Shown: positions 53,549-62,942, counted from the first letter of the stretch. The stretch is 64,000 nt of DNA from a candidate division BRC1 bacterium ADurb.Bin183 (GCA_002070185.1 MWCT01000005.1:124001-188000), one strand, 5' to 3'. The notes: generated by a model not told the origin, from the sequence alone. Numbers and translations: made by a program.

Positions 53549-55462
53549 TTGTCGGCAATGCCATTTTTGAAGATTTATGCAGTATGGTTTCTCCTATCTG
53601 TTATTGTATGTCCCATTATTTTGAAAATGCGAATACGCCTATTTGGGGCGTGGCTGGCGGCGCGCGCGATTTCCCCTTTCTTTTTTGCCTTGATTCTCAT
53701 GCATATATTAAGATGGAGCGGCGTCGCGTGGGGCGGGTATTTATTCTGGTTAGCCGTGTCCGTTTCTGGAATGCTTGCCTTGCCTTCTTATAAAAAATAT
53801 AAAAAACCTCGCGTAAAAGAATGGAGGGCTGTTGCCGAGCTTGAAATCTTTTTGCTGTTATTAGCGGTTCTATTATTTTTCATTTTTGCCGTCAACTATG
53901 GCGGCGGCGCTGCAGGGGAGAGACCGCTTGATCTGGGACTTGTGACAAGCCTTTGGTGCGCTCCAAAATTTCCGCCCCATGATTTCTGGTTTTCTGGACA
54001 CACTCTGAATACCTATTATCTTGGCTCATGGACTTATGCAGCCTTAGGGCGCGGCGCAGGCGCATTGCCGCATGAATCCTATTTCGGCGGACTGATAATT
54101 CTTTGGATGCAAGTAATCTGCGCGGCTTTGCTTGCTGCAAGGCTCTTCGGTTTTAGAGGGCGCATGAACCGTTTTTTCCCAATCATGATTTTGATGATAG
54201 GACACGCGGGAGTCATTTATAATTGGTTTAACGGAGTTTCGCCGATTAGCCGCAATGCGCTAATAAGGCTGACAAGGATTATTCCTTACACAATTAATGA
54301 AAACCCTGCTGTGGCTTTTTGGGTTTCCGAGCTTCATGCCCATGTTATGGCGCTGCCGCTAATGCTGCTTTGGATTATGAGCCTTGTTCTTGCCCTCCGA
54401 AAAAAAAGTTATTTGCTTGCGGCAATGAGCGGAACGATTGGGGCGATGCTCTGCATGACGGATATGTGGCTTGCTATCCCGTCTTTGATTTGCGGATTTT
54501 CCATTCTTGCTGTGCAAAAGCGTCCTGAAATTATTTTCGCCATCAAAGCATTCCCGCTCAAAGTTGCAGCAGCTCTGCTTGTATCTTCGGCATTCCTAAT
54601 TGATTACAAAAGTTATCCCTTAAGATTTCTTCAAGTTAAAAACCCCATGACAACCATATCTCAAATGTTAGCCCTTTTTGGTGTTATGCTGCCTTTTCTG
54701 GCAATAATTGTTTATGAAAACAAAAAAAGAATTGATGAGCGCAGATTGGGTTTCAGCATGATTGCGGCGGGAATCTTGCTGATTATATTTTGCGAATTTA
54801 TCTATCTGGATAATCAATTTCCTCCACCGGGAGAAAGGCAAAATACCGTTTTTCGTTTTCATTATGCCGCGTGGATATTTCTTGCGATAGGCATCTGCGC
54901 AGCCTTTCCGCGAAAATTCAAAAAACACATTTTATCCCTGACCGTAAAATTTTTAATCCTTCTCTTTTTTATTGGCGGAAATATCATCCCTGCTCTGGCA
55001 AATCTTTGTTATTTGATGAAAGAACAACCGACTTCGATTGATATGCGAAAAGGATTGGACAGAGGATCTTCCGGAAAAATCGAGGCGGCTGAATGGCTTT
55101 TTTCTCATACATCCGCCGGCGCTGTGATTGTTGAGAGCGCCGGTGCGCCCTATAAACGCTTTGCAACCATCTCATCCATGTCCGGCAGAATGGCGGTTCT
55201 TGGCGAAGCTGATAAGGTTTCCAATCACGCCATTCCCGCCGCCATGATTCGAGAACGGCTTGACGACGTTTACAGAATTTATCTTGATAAACCCGAATCA
55301 GATGCGGTGTTGAAAAAATATGGAGTCAAATATATTGTTCTTGGTTTATCCGAAATTCAAGCATTTCCCGGTTGTCAAAATGAGCGGCTCATCCAAAAAT
55401 ATGAAACGGTTTTTCAGGCGGGCGAAACAAAAATACTTCAAACAAGGGCGGACAAGAATTGA
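53549..55462 (+). CDS. large polytopic membrane protein, DUF2298 / YYY-type
   Basis: A 637-residue inner-membrane protein with at least ten membrane segments. The extracytoplasmic segment FPPHDFWFSGHTLNTYYLGS near residue 140 matches the Chlor_Arch_YYY/DUF2298 group of glycosyltransferase-like proteins, and NPAVAFWVSELHAHVMALPL near residue 255 carries the FxxxxLHAHV motif. The C-terminal ~130 residues are a soluble domain outside the membrane. TTG starts it, or the ATG three codons later. It overlaps the GT39-like gene (TTGA), so the two are coupled. Likely a lipid-linked sugar transferase. Confidence 0.82.
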   Translation: MSAMPFLKIYAVWFLLSVIVCPIILKMRIRLFGAWLAARAISPFFFALILMHILRWSGVAWGGYLFWLAVSVSGMLALPSYKKYKKPRVKEWRAVAELEIFLLLLAVLLFFIFAVNYGGGAAGERPLDLGLVTSLWCAPKFPPHDFWFSGHTLNTYYLGSWTYAALGRGAGALPHESYFGGLIILWMQVICAALLAARLFGFRGRMNRFFPIMILMIGHAGVIYNWFNGVSPISRNALIRLTRIIPYTINENPAVAFWVSELHAHVMALPLMLLWIMSLVLALRKKSYLLAAMSGTIGAMLCMTDMWLAIPSLICGFSILAVQKRPEIIFAIKAFPLKVAAALLVSSAFLIDYKSYPLRFLQVKNPMTTISQMLALFGVMLPFLAIIVYENKKRIDERRLGFSMIAAGILLIIFCEFIYLDNQFPPPGERQNTVFRFHYAAWIFLAIGICAAFPRKFKKHILSLTVKFLILLFFIGGNIIPALANLCYLMKEQPTSIDMRKGLDRGSSGKIEAAEWLFSHTSAGAVIVESAGAPYKRFATISSMSGRMAVLGEADKVSNHAIPAAMIRERLDDVYRIYLDKPESDAVLKKYGVKYIVLGLSEIQAFPGCQNERLIQKYETVFQAGETKILQTRADKN

Positions 55463-56892
55463 GATATAAAATCCCTTATACCCACCGATGGCTTCTCCTG
55501 TTTTCAATGCTCGTATTCATTGGGCTTGGCTCATTGAAACTGGGCGCAACAAGCCTGTGGCTGGATGAAATTATGTCTTTGGATTTTTGCGATGGCAGCT
55601 GGCGGGAGATGTATTTCGGTTTGCGAAATGATGTGCATGCGCCGTTTTTTTATATTATGTTGCGCCTTTTTATCAAACTTCTTGGAATCAGCGAGTGGAC
55701 GGGGCGCCTGCCGGCATTGATGGCTGGGGCGGCGACCCTGCCGGCTTTATATTTCCTGACGATAGAATTAAATCCTAAAAAACCGGCGACTCTCGCAATA
55801 CTCATCCTCGCCTGTTCGCCCATGTTTCTTGAATTTTCGAGAGAAGTTCACCCCTATTCGCTCAGCGCATTTTTTTCTGTTTGCTCGTGGCTCTTTTTCC
55901 TGCGCCTTATCAAACACCCCAAAAAAAGTTCAGCTGTATGTTACGCCTTATCAACCGGTTTTCTTCTTCTGACGTTTTATCTCGGAATCATTGTTGTCAT
56001 CGCGCAATTTCTTTTTTTGCTGTTTTTCCGATTTTCCAATCGAAAAAAAAGACTCATTTTTTACGCGTGGATTGGCGGGGCGTGTGTCTTTTCAATCTGG
56101 TTGCCCATATTCATCGCTCAGGCAACCGAAAATAAAATCAGCCCTGTTGTAGGAGGGTATTTCGTCGGAGGCATTAGAGCGCGTGATTTTATCCGCCTCA
56201 TAACCGACATCTTTTGGGGAACCGGCGCGCGCGAATTGAATTATATGTTGTTGGCGTCAGGCGTGTTCATTGTTCTTTTTTTTCCTCTAATTTTGTTGAT
56301 GGGGCAAAAGCATATTTCCGGCTCTTCCCGTTATATCCCTTTTTGGATATTCTGGATGCCGATTTTAATATTTACCCTTTTATCGTTTGTAAAACCATTG
56401 TATCTTTCGCGCTATTGCACCATGCTTGTCCCCTTTGCCGCGCTGCTTTTGGGTTCAGCGTTAGAAGCAATACACCATAAAGCCAAGTGGGCGGTTTTAA
56501 TTTTGATAATTGCCGCGTCTCTTTTTAGCTACAATATTTATCTCAAAAATCTTCCTCGCGAGGACTGGCGCGGCGTGGGGCAATATTTGATTTCCCAAAT
56601 GAAATCGGAAGACGTTGTTGTGGCAGACAACATGACAGCCGCATCCTGTGCGGTTTATTATTTCAAAATTCTTCAGCGTCTCGAATACAATAAAAATGTT
56701 TTTCCTTTTGTATTATTCTATAATAATACCAACGGGAAATATTTGTTTTCTGACAGAACGCTATGGTATATTAAACGCCCAAAACCCGAATGTGAAAAAC
56801 AACTGCAAATTATACGTAAGGAAAATATTTTTCTCAAACAAATTAACTTTAAAAGCGGTTTTACACTTTATTCATTTGCCGGAGGCAAATAA
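55459..56892 (+). CDS. ArnT/PMT-like glycosyltransferase (GT39/GT83 type)
   Basis: A 477-residue polytopic glycosyltransferase of the GT-C fold. The first extracytoplasmic loop has the family acid pattern in SLWLDEIMSLDFCD near residue 32, followed by HAPFFYIMLRLFIKLLGISE and TGRLPALMAGAATLPALYF. About eleven membrane segments follow. Such enzymes move a sugar from a polyprenyl-phosphate carrier to lipid A, protein or another acceptor outside the membrane. TTG start overlaps the previous stop, so it pairs with the DUF2298-type protein. Its stop touches the stop of a convergent secreted protein gene. Confidence 0.85.
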   Translation: MRYKIPYTHRWLLLFSMLVFIGLGSLKLGATSLWLDEIMSLDFCDGSWREMYFGLRNDVHAPFFYIMLRLFIKLLGISEWTGRLPALMAGAATLPALYFLTIELNPKKPATLAILILACSPMFLEFSREVHPYSLSAFFSVCSWLFFLRLIKHPKKSSAVCYALSTGFLLLTFYLGIIVVIAQFLFLLFFRFSNRKKRLIFYAWIGGACVFSIWLPIFIAQATENKISPVVGGYFVGGIRARDFIRLITDIFWGTGARELNYMLLASGVFIVLFFPLILLMGQKHISGSSRYIPFWIFWMPILIFTLLSFVKPLYLSRYCTMLVPFAALLLGSALEAIHHKAKWAVLILIIAASLFSYNIYLKNLPREDWRGVGQYLISQMKSEDVVVADNMTAASCAVYYFKILQRLEYNKNVFPFVLFYNNTNGKYLFSDRTLWYIKRPKPECEKQLQIIRKENIFLKQINFKSGFTLYSFAGGK

Positions 56893-57717
56893 TCAGAAAA
56901 GAACCCAGTCATTGACAAGCGTGGTTGCTGTGCCGAAAAGGTAGGCGCGAATAGAATTCAGGCGCACTTCCCGCAAACCGTTTCTGATTCCAACTTCAAC
57001 CCGCCCGCCAATAGCTTCTTTTGTTTCAACTAAAAAATCGGCGACATTTGAATCGCCCGGACCTGTCCCGATTTTAATGCCGTGAACGGCTGGAGTCTCG
57101 CCATTAGACATCCATGAGATGTAATACCGTTCCCCGCTTGAAATCTTATGCGGTAATCGGGCAATGGCACCCGAAGTTTGGCGAAGATTCTTTTTTGATA
57201 TAGCGTCTCGAATATAAATGTGCTTTAAACTTTCAGACTTGTTACCATCACTCTGAACGCTTGCATCGTTTTCGAAAGATACAACAAGTTCAACGCCGCC
57301 GGCGCGAATATAGAACTCGCCTTTATCGCCATCCACGTTGGAAAACTCCACTCCGCAGGCGATGTGGAAGTTGGGCGGAAGCGATCGCGATGGCAATGTT
57401 ATCAATGCGGCTTGAGCGATATTTTTTTCGGCGTCTATTTTCAGGATGCAGTGTTTGTTCTTTAATTCCGCAGTGCCTGTTGTGTTCTTCACATCCCATG
57501 TGAGCTCGTGAATCAGGTCGTCGTCAAAATCATCCTTCCAAAGGAGGGCACAAAAACCCGATGGCGCTCCTGAAATCATGATAAAAAGCGCAACAAGAAA
57601 AATTGTAAATACTCGAAGAAAACTCATCAGGAATTTCGCCATTTTATTGATATAGTTCAATAACAAATTTCTCACAATCCTGTTTTGGAAAATCAAGCCA
57701 AAACCGGAACAACGCAT
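56893..57717 (-). CDS. secreted jelly-roll-like protein ending in D-W-V-L-F
   Basis: A 274-residue exported protein. The hydrophobic stretch FLRVFTIFLVALFIMISG with SGFCA after it is a signal peptide or anchor. The mature part opens with LLWKDDFDDDLIHELTWDVK and contains strands HIACGVEFSNVDGDKGEFYI and RVEVGIRNGLREVRLNSIRA, a concanavalin/LamG-like order seen in sugar-binding modules. I start at ATG 57717, where AAGG lies about 6 bases upstream; ATG 57642 would give a shorter n-region but lacks a ribosome site. The end LVNDWVLF resembles the W-x-L-Y ends of three other secreted proteins here. Confidence 0.78.
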   Translation of the reverse strand: MRCSGFGLIFQNRIVRNLLLNYINKMAKFLMSFLRVFTIFLVALFIMISGAPSGFCALLWKDDFDDDLIHELTWDVKNTTGTAELKNKHCILKIDAEKNIAQAALITLPSRSLPPNFHIACGVEFSNVDGDKGEFYIRAGGVELVVSFENDASVQSDGNKSESLKHIYIRDAISKKNLRQTSGAIARLPHKISSGERYYISWMSNGETPAVHGIKIGTGPGDSNVADFLVETKEAIGGRVEVGIRNGLREVRLNSIRAYLFGTATTLVNDWVLF

Positions 57718-57768
57718 GTTTACCTTGATCCTTCAAAATAGTGAAAAAAATAAATGTGTCCGTTAGAA

Positions 57769-57800
57769 GATGAAAAATAGGAGGAGGCGGGAGAAATCTG
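57769..57800 (+). repeat. left terminal inverted repeat of the IS
   Basis: Reads GATGAAAAATAG then GAGGAGGCGGGAGAAATCTG. It matches the reverse complement of 59338-59369 with several mismatches and a one-base shift: GATGAAAA, TAG, GGAGA and CTG are shared. Confidence 0.6.
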
Positions 57801-57885
57801 GGCATGGTTTGGCTCCGCTGTTTTTGTGATTAATTTTTTTCAACTTTTAAAATCTGCCTCCTGTTTTGATTTTTTTCCGTCCCTT

Positions 57886-59289
57886 TCAACATCTCAGAAT
57901 GTTGTCCCAGTAAGTGCGAAAAAGTTTTTGGATGGCATCCGGAATCCCCAGAATGGCTATCACGGTTGTGCGGGCATGGCTTATCACACGCGCCGGCAGC
58001 GTGAACAAAAGCCTCCGTATTCGCCACAGGCGCATACGCAGCGGTGTCGCGCGCTTGCGCGGTTGTCCGTCCTTGCGCATCGTCTCCCCGCGTCCGCTCC
58101 GGCGCCCGCCCAACAAATCCACAGCACGTCCCAAGACCTCCGCCAAAGACGCCACTGCGTAAAATCCCGCATTCCGCGCATACTCCTGGCACGGCGGATG
58201 ATGCAACCCCAAATCCTCAAGCGGCTCTTTGTAATAATCCTCCATCCCCATCTTGCGGCTATATAGATACCAAACCGCCGCCGGATAACTCATTTTTCGA
58301 TTCATGAGATGCCGCACGTCCGAAGGCTCCAGATCCGTTAACACGCCCGAATAATGATAGAGGAACGTCCCCGACTCCATCCACCGACGCCCGATCAGCG
58401 TCCGCGCCTTCTTCCATCCCGCGCATTGTATCTGACACACGCATATCCCGCTTTTTTCAATCTTGCGAAACATATCGGCGCCCTTGCTTTCCCACACTAT
58501 CTCCGGCAGAGCCTGCAAAACCTTTTGTGTCTCCACCAGCTTATTCGCCCCGATCACATAATGCAGACCGCATCTCTCAACATCTTCGAGCGTTGGACCA
58601 TCGCCATGAAGCGAGTCCAAAAACAAAAGCGCCTTCTTGTTCAGACGAGTCGGCTTTAAAACCTCTTGTACAACGTCGGGTAACAACGAACGCAACACGG
58701 TGTTTTCCCCTTCCCCCTCGCGAGCCAGACGCTGCGCCGAGAGAACCGAACCCACATGGAGCGTGACCCACAACAATCCCTTGCCTTTATCCGGGATGTG
58801 CTTCGTCCCCTCGCGATGCGGACTGCCCTCTAAAAGAGAGCCGTCGCCCCACACCGGCACAAAGCCATCCATCAGGAGTTCCCGCCGCGGCGCTTTTGTC
58901 AAAACGCACCGCGCCATACGCAACAGCGCAGCATTCAGATTATGTTGAATCTCTTTGCTCCCCAACGCCTCAAGAGAGCGCCAGAATGTCGCCTCCTCCG
59001 GCGCCTCAGAAAGACCCGCAATCGCCCGCGCCGCCTCATCCCGGCGAATATCCTCCGTCGCATAAGTACCGCGAGAACCCGTCAACAATCCCATCACACA
59101 CGACTTGATAATCGTCAGCCAGTCATAATGTCCGCGCCGTTTTGGCAGATTTTTTTCCAGATGCGACCACAAACCCAGACGACCTGCCAGCCGCTCTGCC
59201 AACGCCAGACCGCCGAAAGCCGTTGCTTTTGCATCCTCAAAATTTATCTTGATCGCCCGCCCCTGCTTTGATTGCTTCTTATTCACCAT
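57886..59289 (-). CDS. IS1380-like DDE transposase
   Basis: A 467-residue transposase. The N-terminal FGGLALAERLAGRLGLWSHL followed by VMGLLTGSRGTYATEDIRRD and ATFWRSLEAL matches the opening of IS1380-type transposases. Candidate catalytic acids are in VWGDGSLLEGS near residue 150 and in LLFLDSLHGDGPTLEDVE near residue 228. The C-terminal LRMRLWRIRRLLFTLPARVISHA is the typical basic ending. The frame is complete, so it could be active. Codon use is more GC-rich than in neighbours, which suggests recent arrival. Confidence 0.85.
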   Translation of the reverse strand: MVNKKQSKQGRAIKINFEDAKATAFGGLALAERLAGRLGLWSHLEKNLPKRRGHYDWLTIIKSCVMGLLTGSRGTYATEDIRRDEAARAIAGLSEAPEEATFWRSLEALGSKEIQHNLNAALLRMARCVLTKAPRRELLMDGFVPVWGDGSLLEGSPHREGTKHIPDKGKGLLWVTLHVGSVLSAQRLAREGEGENTVLRSLLPDVVQEVLKPTRLNKKALLFLDSLHGDGPTLEDVERCGLHYVIGANKLVETQKVLQALPEIVWESKGADMFRKIEKSGICVCQIQCAGWKKARTLIGRRWMESGTFLYHYSGVLTDLEPSDVRHLMNRKMSYPAAVWYLYSRKMGMEDYYKEPLEDLGLHHPPCQEYARNAGFYAVASLAEVLGRAVDLLGGRRSGRGETMRKDGQPRKRATPLRMRLWRIRRLLFTLPARVISHARTTVIAILGIPDAIQKLFRTYWDNILRC

Positions 59290-59337
59290 CGGAGATCCTT
59301 TCTTTAAGTGGTTTGTTGATTTAACTCCTTAATAGAA

Positions 59338-59369
59338 CAGGGTCTCCGGTGGGCTCTACTATTTTCATC
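59338..59369 (-). repeat. right terminal inverted repeat of the IS
   Basis: Its reverse complement reads GATGAAAATAG then TAGAGCCCACCGGAGACCCTG and pairs with the left repeat at 57769-57800. Confidence 0.6.
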
Positions 59370-59518
59370 AATAAATTTCAACAATTTTGAAGGATTAAGT
59401 GTTTTCTATCATTCCGGGTTAAATATCCGACAGGCTGCAAGAAATCCCTTGCAGCCCCAAATGCGCAATGTTTTATAAATCGTGTCTTTTTGAATACGCG
59501 AAAAGAAAGGAAATTTTC

Positions 59519-61405
59519 GTGGAAAAGCGAATTTATCTGACAACTCCTATTTATTACATCAATGCGCGTCCCCACATTGGTCACGCCTATACAACCATTG
59601 TTTGCGATGTTGTGCGCAGATTTTACAAACTGCTGGGATATGAAACTTATTTTCTCACTGGCACGGATGAGCATGGCGATAAAATTATGCGCGCCGCCAA
59701 AGAGGCGGGGAAGCCGCCTCAGGTATATGCCGATGAAATCAGTTCTCTTTTCCGCAATCTCTGGCCAACGCTCAACATCTGCCCTGATGATTTCATCCGC
59801 ACGACAGAAGAGCGGCACAAAAATGTAGTGCGGGAAATTTTACAGACCATTTATGACAAGGGAGAAATTTACCACGCTCGATATGGAGGTTTTTACTGCA
59901 CGGGATGCGAGCGCTTTTACACCGATAAGGAACTTGTGGATGGCAAGTGTCCCGACCATCTTGCCGAACCGGAGTGGATTGAGGAGGAAAATTATTTTTT
60001 TAAGATGAGCGCCCATCAGGAATGGCTAATTAAATATTTGGAAGAGAATCCGGATTTTGTCAGACCTGAACGATATCGCAATGAGGTTATTTCTTTCTTG
60101 AAAGAACCGCTAAAGGATTTGTGTATCAGCCGTCCCAAGTCGCGGCTGCCTTGGGGTATTCCGCTTCCCTTTGATGAAAATTATGTCACGTATGTTTGGT
60201 TCGACGCCCTTGTGAACTATATAAGCGCGCTTGGTTATCCCGATGGGGATAAGTTTCAAAAGTTTTGGCATGTGGTTAATCATTTTACGGCAAAAGATAT
60301 TTTAAAACCCCACGCTATTTATTGGCCTTGTATGTTGCGCGCCGCTGGAATTCAGCCTTATCTCCACCTGAATGTCCACGGCTACTGGGTTATGGAAAAA
60401 CAAAAAATTTCCAAATCGTTAGGCAATGTGGTTGAGCCGCTGAGTCTGTCAAAAACCTACGGCGTTGATGCCTTTAGGTATTTTTTATTGCGGGGCATGA
60501 CCTTTGGGCTTGATTCGGATTTCAGCGAAGAGAGCATCCGCCTTCGTTTCAATAGCGATCTTGCCAATGACTTTGGCAATCTTGCCAGCCGCGTGGTTGC
60601 CATGATTCAGAAATTCTGCGGCGGCGTTATTCCAGAATCCGAAACATTGCAAGCGGAGGATATCGCCGTTCAAAAAGCATTAGATGATGTCAAGGCTTCA
60701 ATCAATGAATTGCTGGATGAACTTAAATTCAACGAGTTGCTGGAAAAAATCATGACGGTCTGCAGGTCAGTCAATAAATATATCAACGACATGGCGCCTT
60801 GGGATCTTGCGGCGAAGAAGAATACATCTCGCTTGAAGACGGTGTTGAATATGGCGGCAAAAACGGCATGCGGTTGCGCCCAGCTGCTCCTGCCAGTCAT
60901 GCCCGTCAAAGCAGCCGAAGCTTTGCAAGCCTTCGGCATAACCAATATCAAAGATGATACCATTGAATCTGGATTTGCTGCGGGAAATAAAACAGCCTCC
61001 GCCGTCAATTTATTTCCCCGCGCCGTGATAGAAAAAAAAGAGGCGCCAGCGCCCAAACCGTCCGCTCCTGAACAGGAGTCTTCTTATATCGAATATGATG
61101 ATTTTGCCAAAATTCAATTGAAAGTCGCCAAAGTCCTCAATGCGGAGCGCGTTTCCAATGCGGACAAACTTCTCAGAATTGATATTGAGGTCGGCTCGGA
61201 AAGAAGGCAGATTGTTGCGGGGATTGCAAAGGATTACCAACCTGAAGAAATTATCGGCAAGTCTATCATTATTGTGGCAAATCTGCGCCCCCGCAAACTG
61301 CGCGGGCTCGAATCGAACGGTATGCTCCTTGCCGCCCATGGTGAAAAGGGGCTTGCTCTGGTTACTGTTGACCGCCCCATTGAATCCGGCGGTTCAGTAT
61401 CCTGA
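59519..61405 (+). CDS. metG: methionyl-tRNA synthetase
   Basis: A 628-residue class I synthetase charging tRNA-Met. The HIGH motif appears as NARPHIGHAYTT near residue 13. The zinc-binding insert is YCTGCERFYTDKELVDGKCP near residue 126, and the KMSKS loop is EKQKISKSLGNVVEP near residue 298. The C-terminal ~105 residues form a Trbp111/EMAP tRNA-binding domain (DFAKIQLKVAKVLNAERVSN). The frame is open from 59468, but GTG 59519 has AAAGGAA about 7 bases upstream and begins the family sequence. Confidence 0.96.
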   Translation: MEKRIYLTTPIYYINARPHIGHAYTTIVCDVVRRFYKLLGYETYFLTGTDEHGDKIMRAAKEAGKPPQVYADEISSLFRNLWPTLNICPDDFIRTTEERHKNVVREILQTIYDKGEIYHARYGGFYCTGCERFYTDKELVDGKCPDHLAEPEWIEEENYFFKMSAHQEWLIKYLEENPDFVRPERYRNEVISFLKEPLKDLCISRPKSRLPWGIPLPFDENYVTYVWFDALVNYISALGYPDGDKFQKFWHVVNHFTAKDILKPHAIYWPCMLRAAGIQPYLHLNVHGYWVMEKQKISKSLGNVVEPLSLSKTYGVDAFRYFLLRGMTFGLDSDFSEESIRLRFNSDLANDFGNLASRVVAMIQKFCGGVIPESETLQAEDIAVQKALDDVKASINELLDELKFNELLEKIMTVCRSVNKYINDMAPWDLAAKKNTSRLKTVLNMAAKTACGCAQLLLPVMPVKAAEALQAFGITNIKDDTIESGFAAGNKTASAVNLFPRAVIEKKEAPAPKPSAPEQESSYIEYDDFAKIQLKVAKVLNAERVSNADKLLRIDIEVGSERRQIVAGIAKDYQPEEIIGKSIIIVANLRPRKLRGLESNGMLLAAHGEKGLALVTVDRPIESGGSVS

Positions 61406-61439
61406 CCATTTTTAAATTGGAATAAAAGGTTACGAATCC

Positions 61440-62672
61440 ATGTTTATTACCGCAAATATGAAAATTGGCATGAAGGAAATCTGGTCGCATAAACTGCGCT
61501 CTTTCCTGACCATGCTTGGCGTCATCTTCGGCGTTGCGGCGGTTGTTTCCATGGTTGCCATTGCGGAGGGCGCCAAAGAGGAATCGCTCCGGCAGATTCG
61601 CCTGTTGGGCACAAATAACATCCGAATCCGCAAACTGGAACTAAAAGGCATAGAAAAAACCAAAGCGCTCCGAAAGGCGCCCGATGGCTTGACTCGCGCG
61701 GATGCTGCCGCCTGTCAGGAGATTCTGTCGGATGTCACAAATACTGCTGTGACTCGTTCCATTAACGCGCGTCTTTTATACAAAAACGAGGTTCCTCCTT
61801 CATCAGTTATAGGCGTTACCCCCGGCTACCTTGATGTTGTCGGTCATTCAGTTCAAGAGGGGCGGTTCATCAGCGAAATGGATATCAAAGAAGCCAAGCA
61901 GGTTTGCGCGATAGGGCATGAAATCAAAAACCGTCTTTTTGCTTTGGAAGATCCCCTTGGGAAACAGATACGGCTTGAAGGGCAAATTTTCACAGTAATC
62001 GGCGTCATGGAGAAAAAAAGTTCCGACGGAGGCATTGGCTCGCTTAAACTGGGCAATCTAAACCAGAACATCTACCTCCCCATTTCAACTTCATTCCAGC
62101 GTTTCGGCATGGATGAGCGTTCAGAACAGCTGGATGAAATATCGCTCAAAATCAGAGAGGGCGCCGATTTGCAGGAGATTGCCCATGTTGTGAAGCGCAT
62201 ACTCCTTCGCCGCCATAATGATGTTGAAGATTTTGAGATTGTCATACCGGAAGAGCTCATGCGCCAGAGCCAAAAAACGCAGCGGATATTTGCCATCGTT
62301 CTGACCGCCATTGCCGGCATCTCGCTTATCGTTGGCGGCATCGGTATTATGAATATCATGCTGGCAACAGTGACCCAGAGAACGCGGGAAATTGGAATCA
62401 GGCGCGCCATCGGGGCAACTCAGCGCCATATCCTTTTTCAATTTATTATTGAGTCGCTGACTTTAAGCCTTGTGGGGGGATTCATTGGCATATTTGCGGG
62501 CGTGGGTATGGCGAAGGCTATTGCCATTTATGCGGAATGGAAAACGCCGATTTCCATAATTTCAATCATTGTATCCTTCAGCGTAGCGGCAATCACAGGG
62601 CTTATCTTTGGGCTTTACCCCTCCACAAAAGCGGCAAAACTTGACCCCATCGAAGCGCTTAGATATGAATAA
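61440..62672 (+). CDS. MacB/FtsX-type ABC permease without its ATPase
   Basis: A 410-residue permease of the MacB_PCD/FtsX class. The N-terminal membrane segment is KLRSFLTMLGVIFGVAAVVSM, followed by a periplasmic domain of about 230 residues and three C-terminal membrane segments. RTREIGIRRAIGATQRHILFQF near residue 318 is the conserved cytoplasmic loop, and STKAAKLDPIEALRYE is the standard ending. Such proteins export lipoproteins, peptides or drugs or work as mechanotransmitters with a MacB or LolD-like ATPase. No ATPase or membrane-fusion gene adjoins it. Confidence 0.93.
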   Translation: MFITANMKIGMKEIWSHKLRSFLTMLGVIFGVAAVVSMVAIAEGAKEESLRQIRLLGTNNIRIRKLELKGIEKTKALRKAPDGLTRADAAACQEILSDVTNTAVTRSINARLLYKNEVPPSSVIGVTPGYLDVVGHSVQEGRFISEMDIKEAKQVCAIGHEIKNRLFALEDPLGKQIRLEGQIFTVIGVMEKKSSDGGIGSLKLGNLNQNIYLPISTSFQRFGMDERSEQLDEISLKIREGADLQEIAHVVKRILLRRHNDVEDFEIVIPEELMRQSQKTQRIFAIVLTAIAGISLIVGGIGIMNIMLATVTQRTREIGIRRAIGATQRHILFQFIIESLTLSLVGGFIGIFAGVGMAKAIAIYAEWKTPISIISIIVSFSVAAITGLIFGLYPSTKAAKLDPIEALRYE

Positions 62673-62898
62673 GCACCATTTATCTTATCTGGTTAGACGT
62701 TTTTATGGATAGGACAGCGGGATCAAGCGGATGAGCCCTCGCCATATTAGGCGGTTGTCAACATTTTCTGACATTCTTTTTTTCAGGCAAAAAAAATAAA
62801 TTACTATCATTTTTAACTTGACCGACACACGGCCGAGCGATTAAGGAACTAATTTAATTGATGTTACATAAGTTTCAAGGCGCCAAATATTTTTTCGC

Positions 62899-62928
62899 GG
62901 GGAGGAGCTGTAGTCTATACTCCCTCCC
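62899..62928 (+). promoter_or_regulatory. stem-loop in the rpoD leader
   Basis: GGGAGGAG (62900-62907) can pair with CTCCCTCCC (62920-62928) through eight pairs and one bulged C, leaving a 12-base loop. It ends just before AAAGGA, the ribosome site of rpoD. The loop region also contains TATACT (62916-62921), a possible -10 box, without a good -35. Confidence 0.5.
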
Positions 62929-62942
62929 GAAAGGATGGGACT

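Larger units (their letters stand above)
57769..59369. mobile_element. IS1380-like insertion sequence
   Basis: About 1.6 kb carrying one transposase gene between imperfect inverted repeats. It sits in the gap between the secreted protein gene at 56893 and metG and breaks no visible gene. The inside is richer in G and C than its surroundings. Outer limits could extend a few bases more on each side; no convincing target duplication is seen. Confidence 0.7.

Noticed and set aside
57748..59376. AATAAAT on both sides of the IS as a target duplication
   Set aside because: The left copy is 14 bases away from the inverted repeat while the right copy touches it; in AT-rich DNA this is likely chance.
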